From Oceanicola granulosus HTCC2516 (GTDB lineage Bacteria; Pseudomonadota; Alphaproteobacteria; Rhodobacterales; Rhodobacteraceae), in contig NZ_CH724107.1 of NCBI RefSeq assembly GCF_000153305.1, forward strand, positions 2,325,117 to 2,389,116: DNA of 64,000 nucleotides. Direction: 5' to 3'. A program made the position numbers and the translations under genes. The notes beneath the pieces were generated by a model. That model ran no database searches and had not been told where the DNA came from. It saw only the letters and a list, made by a program, of their open reading frames with translations. Shown here piece after piece: positions 20,685-29,163 of the stretch. Numbering within the stretch: the first letter of the stretch is position 1; the number at the start of each line of letters is the position of its first letter.

Positions 20685-20702
20685 GCCGGGCTGAAGCCCG
20701 GC
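20685..20702. repeat. Inverted-repeat element, copy B (single arm)
   Basis: GCCGGGCTGAAGCCCGGC, identical to the first arm of copy A, lies 12 bases after the transpeptidase stop and 11 bases before the stop of the convergent CAP-domain gene. Only one palindrome is present, followed by CTACGCC. It may act as a shared terminator for the two convergent genes. Confidence 0.8.
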
Positions 20703-20713
20703 CTACGCCTCCC

Positions 20714-21295
20714 TCACTCCGTCGTCACCGCCGCCGGGATCGGCGAGGGCGCCGGCGCGGGAATCGCCGTCGAGCCGAGTACCAGTGTCCACCAGAGCTT
20801 GCCCGCCGGCTCCTGATGCCAAGCGAAGCCCAGCTCCCGGGCGCGCGGGTCGAGGATCACCGCGCGGGTGTCGGGCTGCTGCATCCAGGCGGCGAGGGTC
20901 TCGAGCTCGGTCTCGTAGGTCTCGGAGATCGCCTCGCCGAGGATCAGGCCCGGGTAGCCCACGCGCCGGGCGCGGTCGAGCGGCGACGAGCCGTCGGAGC
21001 CGAAGTGCCAGGGCCGGTTCTGCCTCGCCATGTCGCGCGAGTGGGAGGCCGCGGCGGTGTCGAGGGCGCGGCTGTAGGTGACGAAGCCGAGCCCGGCGCC
21101 CTGGCGCAGCGCGTTGACGCCGTCGAGCAGGCGGACCTTCACCTCGGCGGCGTCGGCCTCCTCGATCCGGTAGACCTGCGGCAGCGGCATCCCGTCCGGC
21201 CCGAGCCGCGCCTGCGGAGCCGGGCCGTCGAGCCCGCCGCCGCCGCAACCCGCCAGCGCCACGAGCGCCCCGACCGTCGCCAAGATCCGCCTCAT
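20714..21295 (-). CDS. CAP-domain (SCP/PR-1-like) lipoprotein
   Basis: This 193-residue protein has a lipoprotein signal (ALVALAGC, Cys17), a short linker and a CAP domain. The conserved positions are LLDGVNALRQGAGL near the start, then LDTAAASHSRDMARQN with the His, SPLDRARRVGYPG, GEAIS and DPRARELGFAW. Bacterial CAP proteins are secreted or envelope proteins of mostly unknown function; some bind lipids or cleave peptides. It faces the upstream transpeptidase gene tail to tail across inverted-repeat copy B and is divergent from a second transpeptidase, which suggests a role in the cell envelope. Confidence 0.85.
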   Translation of the reverse strand: MRRILATVGALVALAGCGGGGLDGPAPQARLGPDGMPLPQVYRIEEADAAEVKVRLLDGVNALRQGAGLGFVTYSRALDTAAASHSRDMARQNRPWHFGSDGSSPLDRARRVGYPGLILGEAISETYETELETLAAWMQQPDTRAVILDPRARELGFAWHQEPAGKLWWTLVLGSTAIPAPAPSPIPAAVTTE

Positions 21296-21459
21296 CGCCC
21301 GTCCCCCTGCCTGCTACGCGTCTTCCGCTTACCCCCTCGCCCGTTGCCGTTCAAACCCACATCGCCCGCGACGGCGCGCCGTGACGGTGGCGTGAATTGC
21401 GCGGGCGCGGCGGGCTGCCGTAGAAGGCGGGCAACGACCAAGACCGACAGGAGGCCAGG

Positions 21460-22041
21460 TTGACCCGGAGCAGGATGACCCGCCGCGGCTTTCTCGCGGC
21501 CAGTGTCGCGAGCGTCGGCGCCGCCGCCGTGGCGCAGGAGAACTCGACCGAGATCGAGCAGGACATCTCGCAGACGATCCGCCGCAACATCTCGAGCTTC
21601 CGCTCGCTCGACTGGCGGCCCTACTTCACCAGCCTCGAGAACGGCGCGATCCTGTGCGACATCCAGAGCCGGGCGCTGCACTACTGGTCGCCGGATGCCG
21701 CGATCTACAAGCTCTATCCCACCTCCGTGCCGCTCAGCGACGACCTGACCCGCCTCGGCCGGACGGAAGTGGTGCACAAGGTGGAGGGGCCGGAATGGCG
21801 GCCGACGCCGTCGATGCGCGCCAACAACCCGGACTGGCCGACCTATGTCGGCCCCGGTCCGGACAACCCGCTCGGGACCCACGCGCTCTACCTGTCGTGG
21901 CAATATTACCGCATCCACGGCACCCACGACACGCGCAAGATCGGCCGGCGCAGCTCGAACGGGTGCATCGGGCTCTACAACGAGCACATCGCCGAGCTGT
22001 TCGGCCTCGCCGCGGTGGGCACGCAGGTACTGTTGATCTGA
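21460..22041 (+). CDS. L,D-transpeptidase with Tat-type signal
   Basis: This 193-residue protein starts at a TTG with AGGAGG about 5 bases upstream. Its N-terminus has a twin-arginine pattern (TRRGFLAASVASVGAAAVAQ), so export in folded form is likely. The YkuD domain has YPTSVPLSDD, PDNPLGTHALYLSW, then the active-site set YRIHGTHDTRKIG and SSNGCIGLYN with catalytic Cys. This resembles the ErfK/YbiS/YnhG group that forms 3-3 cross-links or anchors Braun-type lipoprotein. The nearby transpeptidase at 20178 belongs to a different subgroup, so the two are not simple duplicates. Confidence 0.9.
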   Translation: MTRSRMTRRGFLAASVASVGAAAVAQENSTEIEQDISQTIRRNISSFRSLDWRPYFTSLENGAILCDIQSRALHYWSPDAAIYKLYPTSVPLSDDLTRLGRTEVVHKVEGPEWRPTPSMRANNPDWPTYVGPGPDNPLGTHALYLSWQYYRIHGTHDTRKIGRRSSNGCIGLYNEHIAELFGLAAVGTQVLLI

Positions 22042-22128
22042 CGGGTTGATCTGGCCGGCGCGAGCGTGAACAGTCGCGCTCACGGTCCCCCGGCTGGCGG
22101 AGGGCCGCCAGCCCACCCGGAGGGATCC

Positions 22129-22335
22129 ATGACACGCCTCAGCCTCGCCGCCGCCCTGGCCCTCGCCGCCACCACCGCACAGGCCGACGGGCCGGCGGAC
22201 CCGATCGTGCTGGTCCCCGATGCGCCGCCGCCGCTGACCATCGAGGAAGCCAACCGCGGCAGCTCGTTCCCGGCCGAGACGCTGGTGCTGCTCGCCTTCC
22301 TCGGCATCATCGCGGTGGCGGTCAGCCCGGAATAG
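22129..22335 (+). CDS. Small membrane protein, hypothetical (68 residues)
   Basis: GGAGGG precedes the ATG at 22129. The product has a signal-peptide-like start (LSLAAALALAATTAQADG), a short proline-rich middle (VPDAPPPLTIEEANRG) and one C-terminal hydrophobic helix (ETLVLLAFLGIIAVAV). After cleavage it would be a roughly 48-residue single-pass membrane protein. I do not recognise it. Its final 14 bases overlap the 3' end of hemH on the other strand. Good codon bias and ribosome site make it a likely real gene. Confidence 0.65.
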   Translation: MTRLSLAAALALAATTAQADGPADPIVLVPDAPPPLTIEEANRGSSFPAETLVLLAFLGIIAVAVSPE

Positions 22336-23395
22336 GGTCGAGCCAGCCCTTCAGGTTGTCCTCGATGACGCCGCAGAGCGCGGCGATGTGCGCCGCGTCG
22401 TCGTTGAGGCAGGGGATGTAGGTGAAGCTCTCGCCGCCGGCCTCGAGGAAGCTGTCGCGGATCTCCTCGTTGATCTCCTCGAGCGTCTCGATGCAGTCCG
22501 CCGAGAACGCCGGCGCGCAGACCGCGATGCGCTTCTTGCCCGCCTTCGCGAGCCGCGCCACCTCCTCAACGGTGTAGGGCTTGAGCCACTCCTCCGGGCC
22601 GAACTTCGACTGGAAGGTCGTGGCGATCTCGTCGTCGCCCCAGCCGAGCCGCTCCTTCAGCAGGCGCGTCGTCTTCTGGCACTGGCAATGGTACGGATCG
22701 CCCTCCCGCAGGTAGCGCTCGGGCAGGCCGTGGTAGGAGCAGAGCAGGACGTCGGGCCGCGCCTCAAGCTCGGCGTAGGCGCGCTCGACGGAGGCGGCGA
22801 GGGCGTCGATGTAGGTCGGCTCCTCGAAGTAGGGCGGCACCACGCGGGCGACCGGCTGCCACTTCTCGCGCATCAGCGCGGCGAAGAACGCGTCGTTGGC
22901 CGTCGCCGAGGTCGCGCCAGCATAGTGCGGGTAGAGCGGGAAGAACAGGATCCGGTGGCAGCCCTGCGCGATCAGCGCCTTCACCTTCGACTCCGTCGAG
23001 GGGTTGCCGTAGCGCATGCAGTAGTCGACGACGGTCTCGTCGCCGAAGCGCGTGCGTAGGGTGGCGGCGATGGCGGCGGTCTGCTGCTTGGTGATCGTCG
23101 CGAGCGGGCTCTCGTCGGCCTCCTCGTTCCAGATCGAGCGGTAGGCCGCGCCCGAGGTGAACGGGCGCTTGGTGAGCACGATGGTCTGCAGGATCGGCTG
23201 CCACACCCAGCGCGAGTAGTCGATCACCCGCTTGTCGGAGAGGAATTCGTTGAGGTAGCGCCGCATCGACCAGTAGTCGGTGCCGTCGGGCGTGCCGAGA
23301 TTGGCCAGCAGGATGCCGACCTTCTCGCGCGGAAGCTTGGGGTGGTCGTCGGGGGCGTGGGGGGGCCGCACGGCCGTTGGCTGGTTGTCGAGCAC
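22322..23395 (-). CDS. hemH: Ferrochelatase
   Basis: This 357-residue protein inserts Fe2+ into protoporphyrin IX, the last step of haem synthesis. It has GILLANLGTPDG, the metal-site region LLCSYHGLPERYLREGDPYHCQC with the catalytic His, FQSKFGPEEWLKPYT, and AVCAPAFSADCIETLEEI with the conserved acidic residues. The GTG at 23395 was chosen because AGGAGG lies just upstream; readings beyond it have no homology. It is convergent with the small membrane protein gene and overlaps its last 14 bases. Confidence 0.97.
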   Translation of the reverse strand: MLDNQPTAVRPPHAPDDHPKLPREKVGILLANLGTPDGTDYWSMRRYLNEFLSDKRVIDYSRWVWQPILQTIVLTKRPFTSGAAYRSIWNEEADESPLATITKQQTAAIAATLRTRFGDETVVDYCMRYGNPSTESKVKALIAQGCHRILFFPLYPHYAGATSATANDAFFAALMREKWQPVARVVPPYFEEPTYIDALAASVERAYAELEARPDVLLCSYHGLPERYLREGDPYHCQCQKTTRLLKERLGWGDDEIATTFQSKFGPEEWLKPYTVEEVARLAKAGKKRIAVCAPAFSADCIETLEEINEEIRDSFLEAGGESFTYIPCLNDDAAHIAALCGVIEDNLKGWLDPIPG

Positions 23396-23444
23396 TCGGG
23401 CCTCCTGTCGCTGTGGTCCAGAGATAACCGCTGCCCTCGGCGGG

Positions 23445-24272
23445 TCAATCGTCCTGCGGCCCGAGCGGTCGTTCGGTCGCACCGAGCGCGTCGGCGAGGC
23501 GGGTCCTGGCGGAGCCGGGGCGGAGCGGCTGCGGCTGGCTCTCGGCCGGCGCCCAGCCGGTCAGGGTGACGATTTCGAAGGTGGCGTCGACGCGCCCGTC
23601 GGTGACGAAACGCTCCGCGTAGAGCCCCATCGCCTCGAGCAGCACCGCGCGGCGGGTCGGGCGGCGCAGGCGGCCGGCGAGGGCGTTCTGTTCGCCCATC
23701 GCGCGCAGGTCGCGCATCAGGTGGAGCGGGGTCTCGTAGCTGACGGGCAGGTGGGTCACGTCGGCGACGGGCAGGGCGAAGCCGGCGCGGTGCAGCAGCC
23801 CGCCGAGATCCCGGACCTCCCCCATCGGTGCGACGCGCGGCGACAGCCCACCGGTGACGCGGCTCTCGGCCTCCGCCAGGCAGGCGCGCAGCTCGTGCAG
23901 GGTCTGCCCCGCGAACAGGGTCGCCACCAGCAGCCCGTCGGGGCGCAGGGCGTGGCGGCACTGGACCAGCTGGCCGACCGGGTCGTCGGCCCAGTGCAGG
24001 GCGAGGCCATGGATCACGAGGTCGTGCGCGCCGGGCGCGAGGGCGAGGGTGTCGTCGTCGCCGACGACCGCCGCGCCGGGCAGCCGGCCCTGCCACACCT
24101 GCGGCCAGCCGGTCACGATCGCGGGCGCGGTAAACTGCCTGTTAACCTCTTGCAGCCTTTCCTCGACCTCGTCGGCGACGGTCTCCTGCAGGAACAGGGC
24201 CGGATCGGCGGCGGCGCGGCGGCGGTGGTGCTGCAGCGCGATGCGGTCGGTGAGGCGGGGAGCATCGGTCAT
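23445..24272 (-). CDS. SAM-dependent methyltransferase-fold protein, BioC/NDUFAF5-like
   Basis: This 275-residue protein resembles the alphaproteobacterial relatives of mitochondrial NDUFAF5. An N-terminal DRIALQHHRRRAA is followed by ALFLQETVADEVEERL, then LVIHGLALHWADDPVGQLVQCRHALRPDGLLVATLFAG, which is the post-motif part of a class I methyltransferase. The glycine-rich motif I is poorly conserved (VTGWPQVWQG in its place), so AdoMet binding is uncertain. NDUFAF5 hydroxylates an arginine of complex I; whether this protein does so is inference. It lies between hemH (same strand) and the divergent comF. Confidence 0.75.
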   Translation of the reverse strand: MTDAPRLTDRIALQHHRRRAAADPALFLQETVADEVEERLQEVNRQFTAPAIVTGWPQVWQGRLPGAAVVGDDDTLALAPGAHDLVIHGLALHWADDPVGQLVQCRHALRPDGLLVATLFAGQTLHELRACLAEAESRVTGGLSPRVAPMGEVRDLGGLLHRAGFALPVADVTHLPVSYETPLHLMRDLRAMGEQNALAGRLRRPTRRAVLLEAMGLYAERFVTDGRVDATFEIVTLTGWAPAESQPQPLRPGSARTRLADALGATERPLGPQDD

Positions 24273-24301
24273 CGCCGCTGATCTAGGCGAGGAGCGACGG
24301 G

Positions 24302-25015
24302 ATGCAAAGCCTGCTGCGCGCGATCTACCCGGCCCAGTGCCTGCTCTGCGAGGAGCTGACGGTGGAGGAGCAGGGGCTCTGCCCGGCCTGCTGGGCGCGC
24401 ACGCCGTTCCTGTTCGGGCTGGTGTGCGACCTGTGCGGCACGGCGCTGCCCGGGGTCGACGAGGGCGTGCCGGTCCATTGCGACGACTGCCTGCGCACCG
24501 CGCGGCCGTGGGACAGGGGGCGGGCGGCGCTGCGCTACGACGAGGCGGCGCGCGAGCTGGTGCTGCGGCTCAAGCGCGCCGACCGCACCGAACTGGCCCG
24601 GCCGGCGGCGCGCTGGCTGGGGCGCGCGGCCGCGCCCCTGCTCGAGCCCGCGCCGCTGCTGGTGCCGGTGCCGCTGCACCGGACCCGGCTGCTCGGGCGG
24701 CGCTACAACCAGTCCGCCCTGCTGGCGCAGGCGCTGGGCCGCGAGCTGGGCCTGCCCGTCGCGCCCGACCTGCTGGTGCGCCGGGTTCGCACCCGCCCGC
24801 TCGCCGGGCGCTCCCATGCCGAGCGCTTCGCCCTCCTCGCCGACGCCATCGCGCTGCACCCGCGCCGCCGGCTCGAGGAAGGCGGCGCGGTGCTGCTGGT
24901 GGACGACGTGATGACCTCCGGCGCGACGCTCGCCGCGAGCACCGAGGCGCTGCGGGCGGCCGGCGCGGGCCGGGTCTGCGTGCTGACACTGGCCCGCGCC
25001 GTCAAAGATGCCTAA
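24302..25015 (+). CDS. comF: ComF/GntX-family phosphoribosyltransferase-like protein
   Basis: This 237-residue protein has N-terminal Cys pairs typical of a zinc ribbon (CLLC, CPAC, CDLC, CDDC) and the double-zinc ComF layout. The middle has VPVPLHRTRLLGRRYNQ, and the C-terminal PRPP-binding loop is VLLVDDVMTSGATLAA. ComF helps DNA uptake and handling of single-stranded DNA in competent bacteria; in non-competent species its job is unclear. An AGGAG site precedes the ATG at 24302. grxC follows 30 bases downstream. Confidence 0.9.
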   Translation: MQSLLRAIYPAQCLLCEELTVEEQGLCPACWARTPFLFGLVCDLCGTALPGVDEGVPVHCDDCLRTARPWDRGRAALRYDEAARELVLRLKRADRTELARPAARWLGRAAAPLLEPAPLLVPVPLHRTRLLGRRYNQSALLAQALGRELGLPVAPDLLVRRVRTRPLAGRSHAERFALLADAIALHPRRRLEEGGAVLLVDDVMTSGATLAASTEALRAAGAGRVCVLTLARAVKDA

Positions 25016-25045
25016 GTCGGGGAGGAGACCCGAAAGGATCAAATC

Positions 25046-25300
25046 ATGGCCAACATCGAGATCTACACCACCCAGACCTGCGGCTACTGTCACGCCGCCA
25101 AGCGCCTGCTGACCCAGAAGGGCGCGGGCTACACCGAGATCGACGCCTCCGACCCGGCACGCCGGGCCGAGATGACCCAGCGCGCGAAGGGCGGCCGCAC
25201 GGTGCCGCAGATCTTCATCGGCGACACCCATGTCGGCGGGTGCGACGAGCTGTTCGCCCTGGAGCGGGCCGGCAAGCTCGACGCGCTGCTGGCGGCGTGA
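25046..25300 (+). CDS. grxC: Glutaredoxin 3
   Basis: This 84-residue protein is a dithiol glutaredoxin with active site TCGYC (Cys12, Cys15), the cis-Pro segment GGRTVPQIFIG and the glutathione-binding GGCDEL. It reduces protein disulphides and mixed disulphides using glutathione. AAGGA about 8 bases before the ATG fits. Its TGA overlaps the GTG start of the nitrilase-like gene. It heads a four-gene run in which every junction is a GTGA overlap. Confidence 0.96.
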   Translation: MANIEIYTTQTCGYCHAAKRLLTQKGAGYTEIDASDPARRAEMTQRAKGGRTVPQIFIGDTHVGGCDELFALERAGKLDALLAA

Positions 25301-26127
25301 GGGCCGCGCTGCTCCAGATCACCGGGTCGGACGACCCGCAGGACAACCTCGCCACCGTCCTCGACGCCATCGGCCGTGCCGCGGGCGAGGGGGCCGGGTT
25401 CGTGCTGACGCCGGAAGTGACGAACTGCATCAGCGCCAGCCGTTCGCGCCAACAGGCGGTGCTGCGCCCGGAGGCCGACGACCGCGTCCTCGCCGGGGTG
25501 CGCGACGCGGCGGCGGCGCGGGGGATCTGGATCGCGCTCGGCTCCATCGCGGTGAAGACCGACGATCCCGACGGCCGCTTCGCCAACCGCTCGCTGCTGA
25601 TCGGGCCCGACGGCGGCATCGTGGCACGCTACGACAAGATCCACATGTTCGACGTCGCCGTCTCCGAGACCGAGACCTACCGCGAGAGCGCCGGCTACCG
25701 CCCCGGCAGCCGCGCGGTGCTGGCCGAGACGCCGTTCGGCAAGGTCGGGCTGACGATCTGCTACGACGTCCGCTTTCCGCACCTCTACCGGGCGCTCGCC
25801 GGGGCCGGGGCGGAGATCATCCTCGTGCCCTCCGCCTTCTCGCCCGTCACCGGCGCGGCGCACTGGGAGCCGCTGCTGCGCGCGCGCGCCATCGAGACGG
25901 GCGCCTACATTCTCGCCGCCGCCCAGACCGGCACCCATCCAGCCGCCGAGGGCCGGCAGCGGAGCACCTACGGCCACGCGCTGGCCGTCGGCCCGTGGGG
26001 CGAGGTGCTGACGGATCTCGGGGACGCGCCCGGCATCGGGTTCGTCGACATCGACCTCGCCGCCGTCGCGGAGGCGCGGCGCAAGGTGCCGGCGCTCACC
26101 CACGACCGGGAGTTCGAGGGGCCGTGA
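25297..26127 (+). CDS. Carbon-nitrogen hydrolase, Nit-type omega-amidase
   Basis: This 276-residue protein has the nitrilase-superfamily triad Glu40 (LTPEVTN), Lys114 (YDKIHMFDV) and Cys155 (GLTICYDVRFP). The KIHMFDV plus ICYDVRFP combination fits the Nit1/Nit2 branch, which acts on deaminated glutathione or alpha-keto amides. That would make sense beside a glutaredoxin gene, though the substrate is inferred. It starts at GTG 25297 overlapping the grxC stop and ends overlapping the marR-type gene. Confidence 0.9.
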   Translation: MRAALLQITGSDDPQDNLATVLDAIGRAAGEGAGFVLTPEVTNCISASRSRQQAVLRPEADDRVLAGVRDAAAARGIWIALGSIAVKTDDPDGRFANRSLLIGPDGGIVARYDKIHMFDVAVSETETYRESAGYRPGSRAVLAETPFGKVGLTICYDVRFPHLYRALAGAGAEIILVPSAFSPVTGAAHWEPLLRARAIETGAYILAAAQTGTHPAAEGRQRSTYGHALAVGPWGEVLTDLGDAPGIGFVDIDLAAVAEARRKVPALTHDREFEGP

Positions 26128-26567
26128 GCGCATCGTCCGACAACCTCGCGGTGACGCTGTTCTCCGAGATCATCAGCGTCGAGCAGCTCGCGCGCACCTC
26201 GGTGGCCAAGGTTCTGCCCAAGGGCATGGAGCTGAGCCAGTTCGCCGTGCTCAACCACCTCGCCCATACCGGGCAGGAGCGTACGCCCGCACAGCTCGCC
26301 CGCAGCTTCCACCTCACCCGCGGCGCGATGACCAACACGCTGGGCAAGCTCGAATGGGCCGGCTGGGTCCATATCCGGCCCGACTGGGACGACGCCCGGC
26401 GCAAGCTGGTGTCGATCTCCCCCGCCGGGGTCGCGGCGCGCAACGCGGCGCTGGCGGCGATCACGCCGCTGATCGCCGACGTGGTCGAATCGGTCGGAGC
26501 CGACAAGGTCCGGGCCGCGCTGCCGGTGCTGCGCGAGCTGCGCCAGCGGCTGGCGGTGTCGGAGTGA
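26124..26567 (+). CDS. MarR-family transcriptional regulator
   Basis: This 147-residue protein has the MarR winged-helix domain: SQFAVLNHLAHTG, the recognition region TPAQLARSFHLTRGAMTNTLGKLEWAGWV, and the wing with RPDWDDARRKLVSISPAG. MarR proteins usually bind as dimers near their own operon and respond to small molecules or oxidants. Its place after grxC and a Nit-type amidase hints at a thiol- or stress-linked role, but no operator is evident. The GTG start at 26124 overlaps the upstream stop. Confidence 0.9.
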   Translation: MSASSDNLAVTLFSEIISVEQLARTSVAKVLPKGMELSQFAVLNHLAHTGQERTPAQLARSFHLTRGAMTNTLGKLEWAGWVHIRPDWDDARRKLVSISPAGVAARNAALAAITPLIADVVESVGADKVRAALPVLRELRQRLAVSE

Positions 26568-27358
26568 GCGCGCCGCTGGTCTCGCTCGGCCTCGCCAGCG
26601 AGCTGCTGGTGATGAGCGGCGCCTCGGAGGTCGAGACGTACCCCGACCGGATCGTGCTGCGCACCCCGTCGGAGCCGACCTACTGGTTCGGCAATTGCGT
26701 GATCTTCCGCAGTGACAGGGTCGATCCGGAGCCGCAGATCGCGCAGTTCCGCGCCGATTTCCCCGATGCGGCGCACGTGGTGCTGCAGTGGGACGCGCCG
26801 ACGATGAAGCTGGGGCCGGGGCACGCGCGGCTGGCGGAGATGGGCTTCGAGGTCGAGGCCGACGACGTGCTGACCCGCGACACGACGCCCGAGGCGGGCG
26901 CGGTGCCTGAGGGCTTCCTGCTGCGCGAGATCGTCAGCGACGACGACTGGACGCAGGTGGTGGCGCTGCAGGCGGCGACGGGCGAGGCGGCGGGGCAGGG
27001 CGGCCCGGGCCATGCCGATTACATCGCCCGCCGCTACGCCACCGCGCGGCGGCAGGTGGCGGAGGGGCTGGGCGCGCGCTTCGGGGCGTTCGACGGCGCG
27101 ACGCTGGCCGCGGATCTCGGCATCTTCCACGATGCGCGCACCGCCCGCTACCAGAACGTCGCCACCGCGCCCGCCTACCGCCGCCGCGGACTCTGCGCGG
27201 CGCTGGTGCGCCATGCGGGGCGCTGGGCGCGGCAACGCGCGCCGGAGGCGGTGCTGGTGATCGTCGCCGAGCCCGATGGCGACGCGGGCCGCGTCTACCG
27301 CCGCTGCGGCTTCGCGCCGAGCGAGCGGCTCGTCTCGGCGCACAAGCCGGGGTACTAG
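26564..27358 (+). CDS. GNAT-family N-acetyltransferase
   Basis: This 264-residue protein has a C-terminal GNAT domain with the acetyl-CoA pyrophosphate-binding motif [10 protein letters not shown] preceded by the beta4 strand [10 protein letters not shown], and a final VYRRCGF. The N-terminal half ([12 protein letters not shown], then VVLQWDAP) looks like a second, degenerate GNAT-like domain as in tandem-GNAT proteins. The substrate is unknown. It starts at GTG 26564 overlapping the MarR-type stop. Its stop overlaps the ubiG stop on the other strand by four bases. Confidence 0.83.
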   Translation: MSAPLVSLGLASELLVMSGASEVETYPDRIVLRTPSEPTYWFGNCVIFRSDRVDPEPQIAQFRADFPDAAHVVLQWDAPTMKLGPGHARLAEMGFEVEADDVLTRDTTPEAGAVPEGFLLREIVSDDDWTQVVALQAATGEAAGQGGPGHADYIARRYATARRQVAEGLGARFGAFDGATLAADLGIFHDARTARYQNVATAPAYRRRGLCAALVRHAGRWARQRAPEAVLVIVAEPDGDAGRVYRRCGFAPSERLVSAHKPGY

Positions 27359-28101
27359 GCCGGCTTCGTCGAGGCGGTGACGTAGTTCACCGACAGATCG
27401 CGGTCCGACAGCCGCCACGACCAGGTGAGCGGGTTGAAGACGAAGCCCTTGCGGTCGACCGGCTCGAGCCCGGCCTGGCGCAGCAGCTCGAACAGCTCGT
27501 CGGGCGTGATGAACTTCTCCCACTCGTGCGTGCCCTTGGGCAGCCAGCGCATCACCCACTCCGCGCCGACGATCGCCATCGCGAAGCTCTTGGGGTTGCG
27601 GTTGATCGTCGAGCAGATGTGCAGCCCGCCCGGCTTGAGCAGCTCGCGGCAGGCGGTGAGGTAGCCGAGCGGGTCGGCGACGTGTTCGACGACCTCCATG
27701 TTGAGCACCACGTCGAACTGCTCGCCGGCCTCCGCCATCGCCTCGGCGGTGGTGTGGCGGTAGTCGATCTCCAGCCCCGACTGCTCGGCGTGGATCCGCG
27801 CGACGGGGATGTTGCGCGGCGCCGCGTCGGCCCCGACGACCTCGGCCCCCAGCCGGGCCATCGGCTCGCAGAGCAGGCCGCCGCCGCAGCCGATGTCGAG
27901 CAGCCGCAGGCCCGCGAACGGCTCGGCCGCCGTCAGGTCGCGACCATTTTCGGCGGCGATCTGGGCGGTGATGTAGTCGAGCCGGCAGGGGTTGAGCATG
28001 TGCAGCGGCTTGAACTTGCCGTCCACGTCCCACCACTCGGCGGCCATCGCCTCGAACTTGGCGATCTCGGCGTCGTCGACGGTGTTGGTGGCGGTTTGCA
28101 T
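27355..28101 (-). CDS. ubiG: UbiG, ubiquinone O-methyltransferase
   Basis: This 248-residue protein methylates hydroxyl groups in ubiquinone synthesis. Diagnostic features are the N-terminal [19 protein letters not shown], motif [20 protein letters not shown], then [13 protein letters not shown] and the UbiG-specific [11 protein letters not shown] with [10 protein letters not shown]. It acts at the inner membrane surface. It is divergent from pip with a 66-base gap. It overlaps the convergent GNAT gene by four bases. Confidence 0.97.
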   Translation of the reverse strand: MQTATNTVDDAEIAKFEAMAAEWWDVDGKFKPLHMLNPCRLDYITAQIAAENGRDLTAAEPFAGLRLLDIGCGGGLLCEPMARLGAEVVGADAAPRNIPVARIHAEQSGLEIDYRHTTAEAMAEAGEQFDVVLNMEVVEHVADPLGYLTACRELLKPGGLHICSTINRNPKSFAMAIVGAEWVMRWLPKGTHEWEKFITPDELFELLRQAGLEPVDRKGFVFNPLTWSWRLSDRDLSVNYVTASTKPA

Positions 28102-28167
28102 CGCATACTCCGATTTGTCATCTCGAGCCGGGGTGATCCCGCCTGAAATAGCCTATATAGGACGGGA

Positions 28168-29163
28168 ATGGACAAGGTCTCAGGACACAAGCGCGCGGCG
28201 TCGCACCTCTACCCGCCGATCGATCCGTTCGATCAGCGGATGCTGGACGTGGGCGACCGGCATCGGATCTACGTCGAGCAATGCGGCAACCCGAACGGGC
28301 TGCCCGTCGTCGTCCTGCACGGCGGCCCCGGCGGCGGCTGCTCGCCCGCGATGCGGCGCTACTTCGATCCCGAAATCTACCGCATCGTCCTGTTCGACCA
28401 GCGCGGCTGCGGCCGCTCGCGGCCCCATGCCAGCGTCGAGAACAACACGACGTGGCACCTCGTCGCCGATATTGAGCGCATCCGCACCGTGCTCGGGATC
28501 GACCGCTGGGTCGTCTTCGGCGGCTCCTGGGGCGCGACGCTGGCGCTGATCTACGCGCAGGAACACCCCGAAAGCGCGCTCGCGCTGGTGCTGCGCGGCG
28601 TGTTCCTGATGACCCGCCGCGAGCTCGACTGGTTCTATGGCGGCGGCGCGGCGCAGTTCTGGCCCGACCTGTGGCAGCGCTTCGCGGGGCTGATCCCCGA
28701 GGAGGAGCGGGGCGACCTGATCGCCGCCTACCACCGGCGGCTGTTCTCGGGCGACGTGATGTCGGAGACCCGCCACGCCCGTGCCTGGGCGAGCTGGGAA
28801 AACGCGCTCGCCTCGATCGACAACGACGGCTCCGGCGGCGAGAGCCCGGCGGACTACGCCCGGGCCTTCGCGCGGCTCGAGAACCACTACTTCGTCAACG
28901 AGGGCTGGCTCGGGCCCGACCGGCAGATCCTCGACCGGATGGACCGGCTGGCCGACGTGCCCGGCTGGATCGTGCAGGGCCGCTACGACATGATCTGCCC
29001 GCCGCTCTCGGCGTTCAAGCTGGCCGAGGCGTGGCCCGACGCGCGGCTGAAGCTGGTCGGCAAGGCGGGGCACGCGCTGTCGGAGGCGGGGATCAGCCAG
29101 GAGCTGGTGCGGATCATGGACCTGATCGCGCTCCGCCGGGCGACGCTGGAGGACGTTTTTTGA
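28168..29163 (+). CDS. pip: Proline iminopeptidase
   Basis: This 331-residue alpha/beta hydrolase removes N-terminal proline from peptides. It has the oxyanion-hole HGGPGGG, DQRGCGRS, the nucleophile elbow GGSWGATLAL (Ser), and the catalytic Asp (RYDMICP) and His (GHALSE) near the C-terminus. Length is normal. AGGACGGG precedes the ATG at 28168. The stop TGA overlaps a TTG start of the downstream binding-protein gene (TTGA), linking peptide cleavage with a peptide-binding protein. Confidence 0.95.
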   Translation: MDKVSGHKRAASHLYPPIDPFDQRMLDVGDRHRIYVEQCGNPNGLPVVVLHGGPGGGCSPAMRRYFDPEIYRIVLFDQRGCGRSRPHASVENNTTWHLVADIERIRTVLGIDRWVVFGGSWGATLALIYAQEHPESALALVLRGVFLMTRRELDWFYGGGAAQFWPDLWQRFAGLIPEEERGDLIAAYHRRLFSGDVMSETRHARAWASWENALASIDNDGSGGESPADYARAFARLENHYFVNEGWLGPDRQILDRMDRLADVPGWIVQGRYDMICPPLSAFKLAEAWPDARLKLVGKAGHALSEAGISQELVRIMDLIALRRATLEDVF

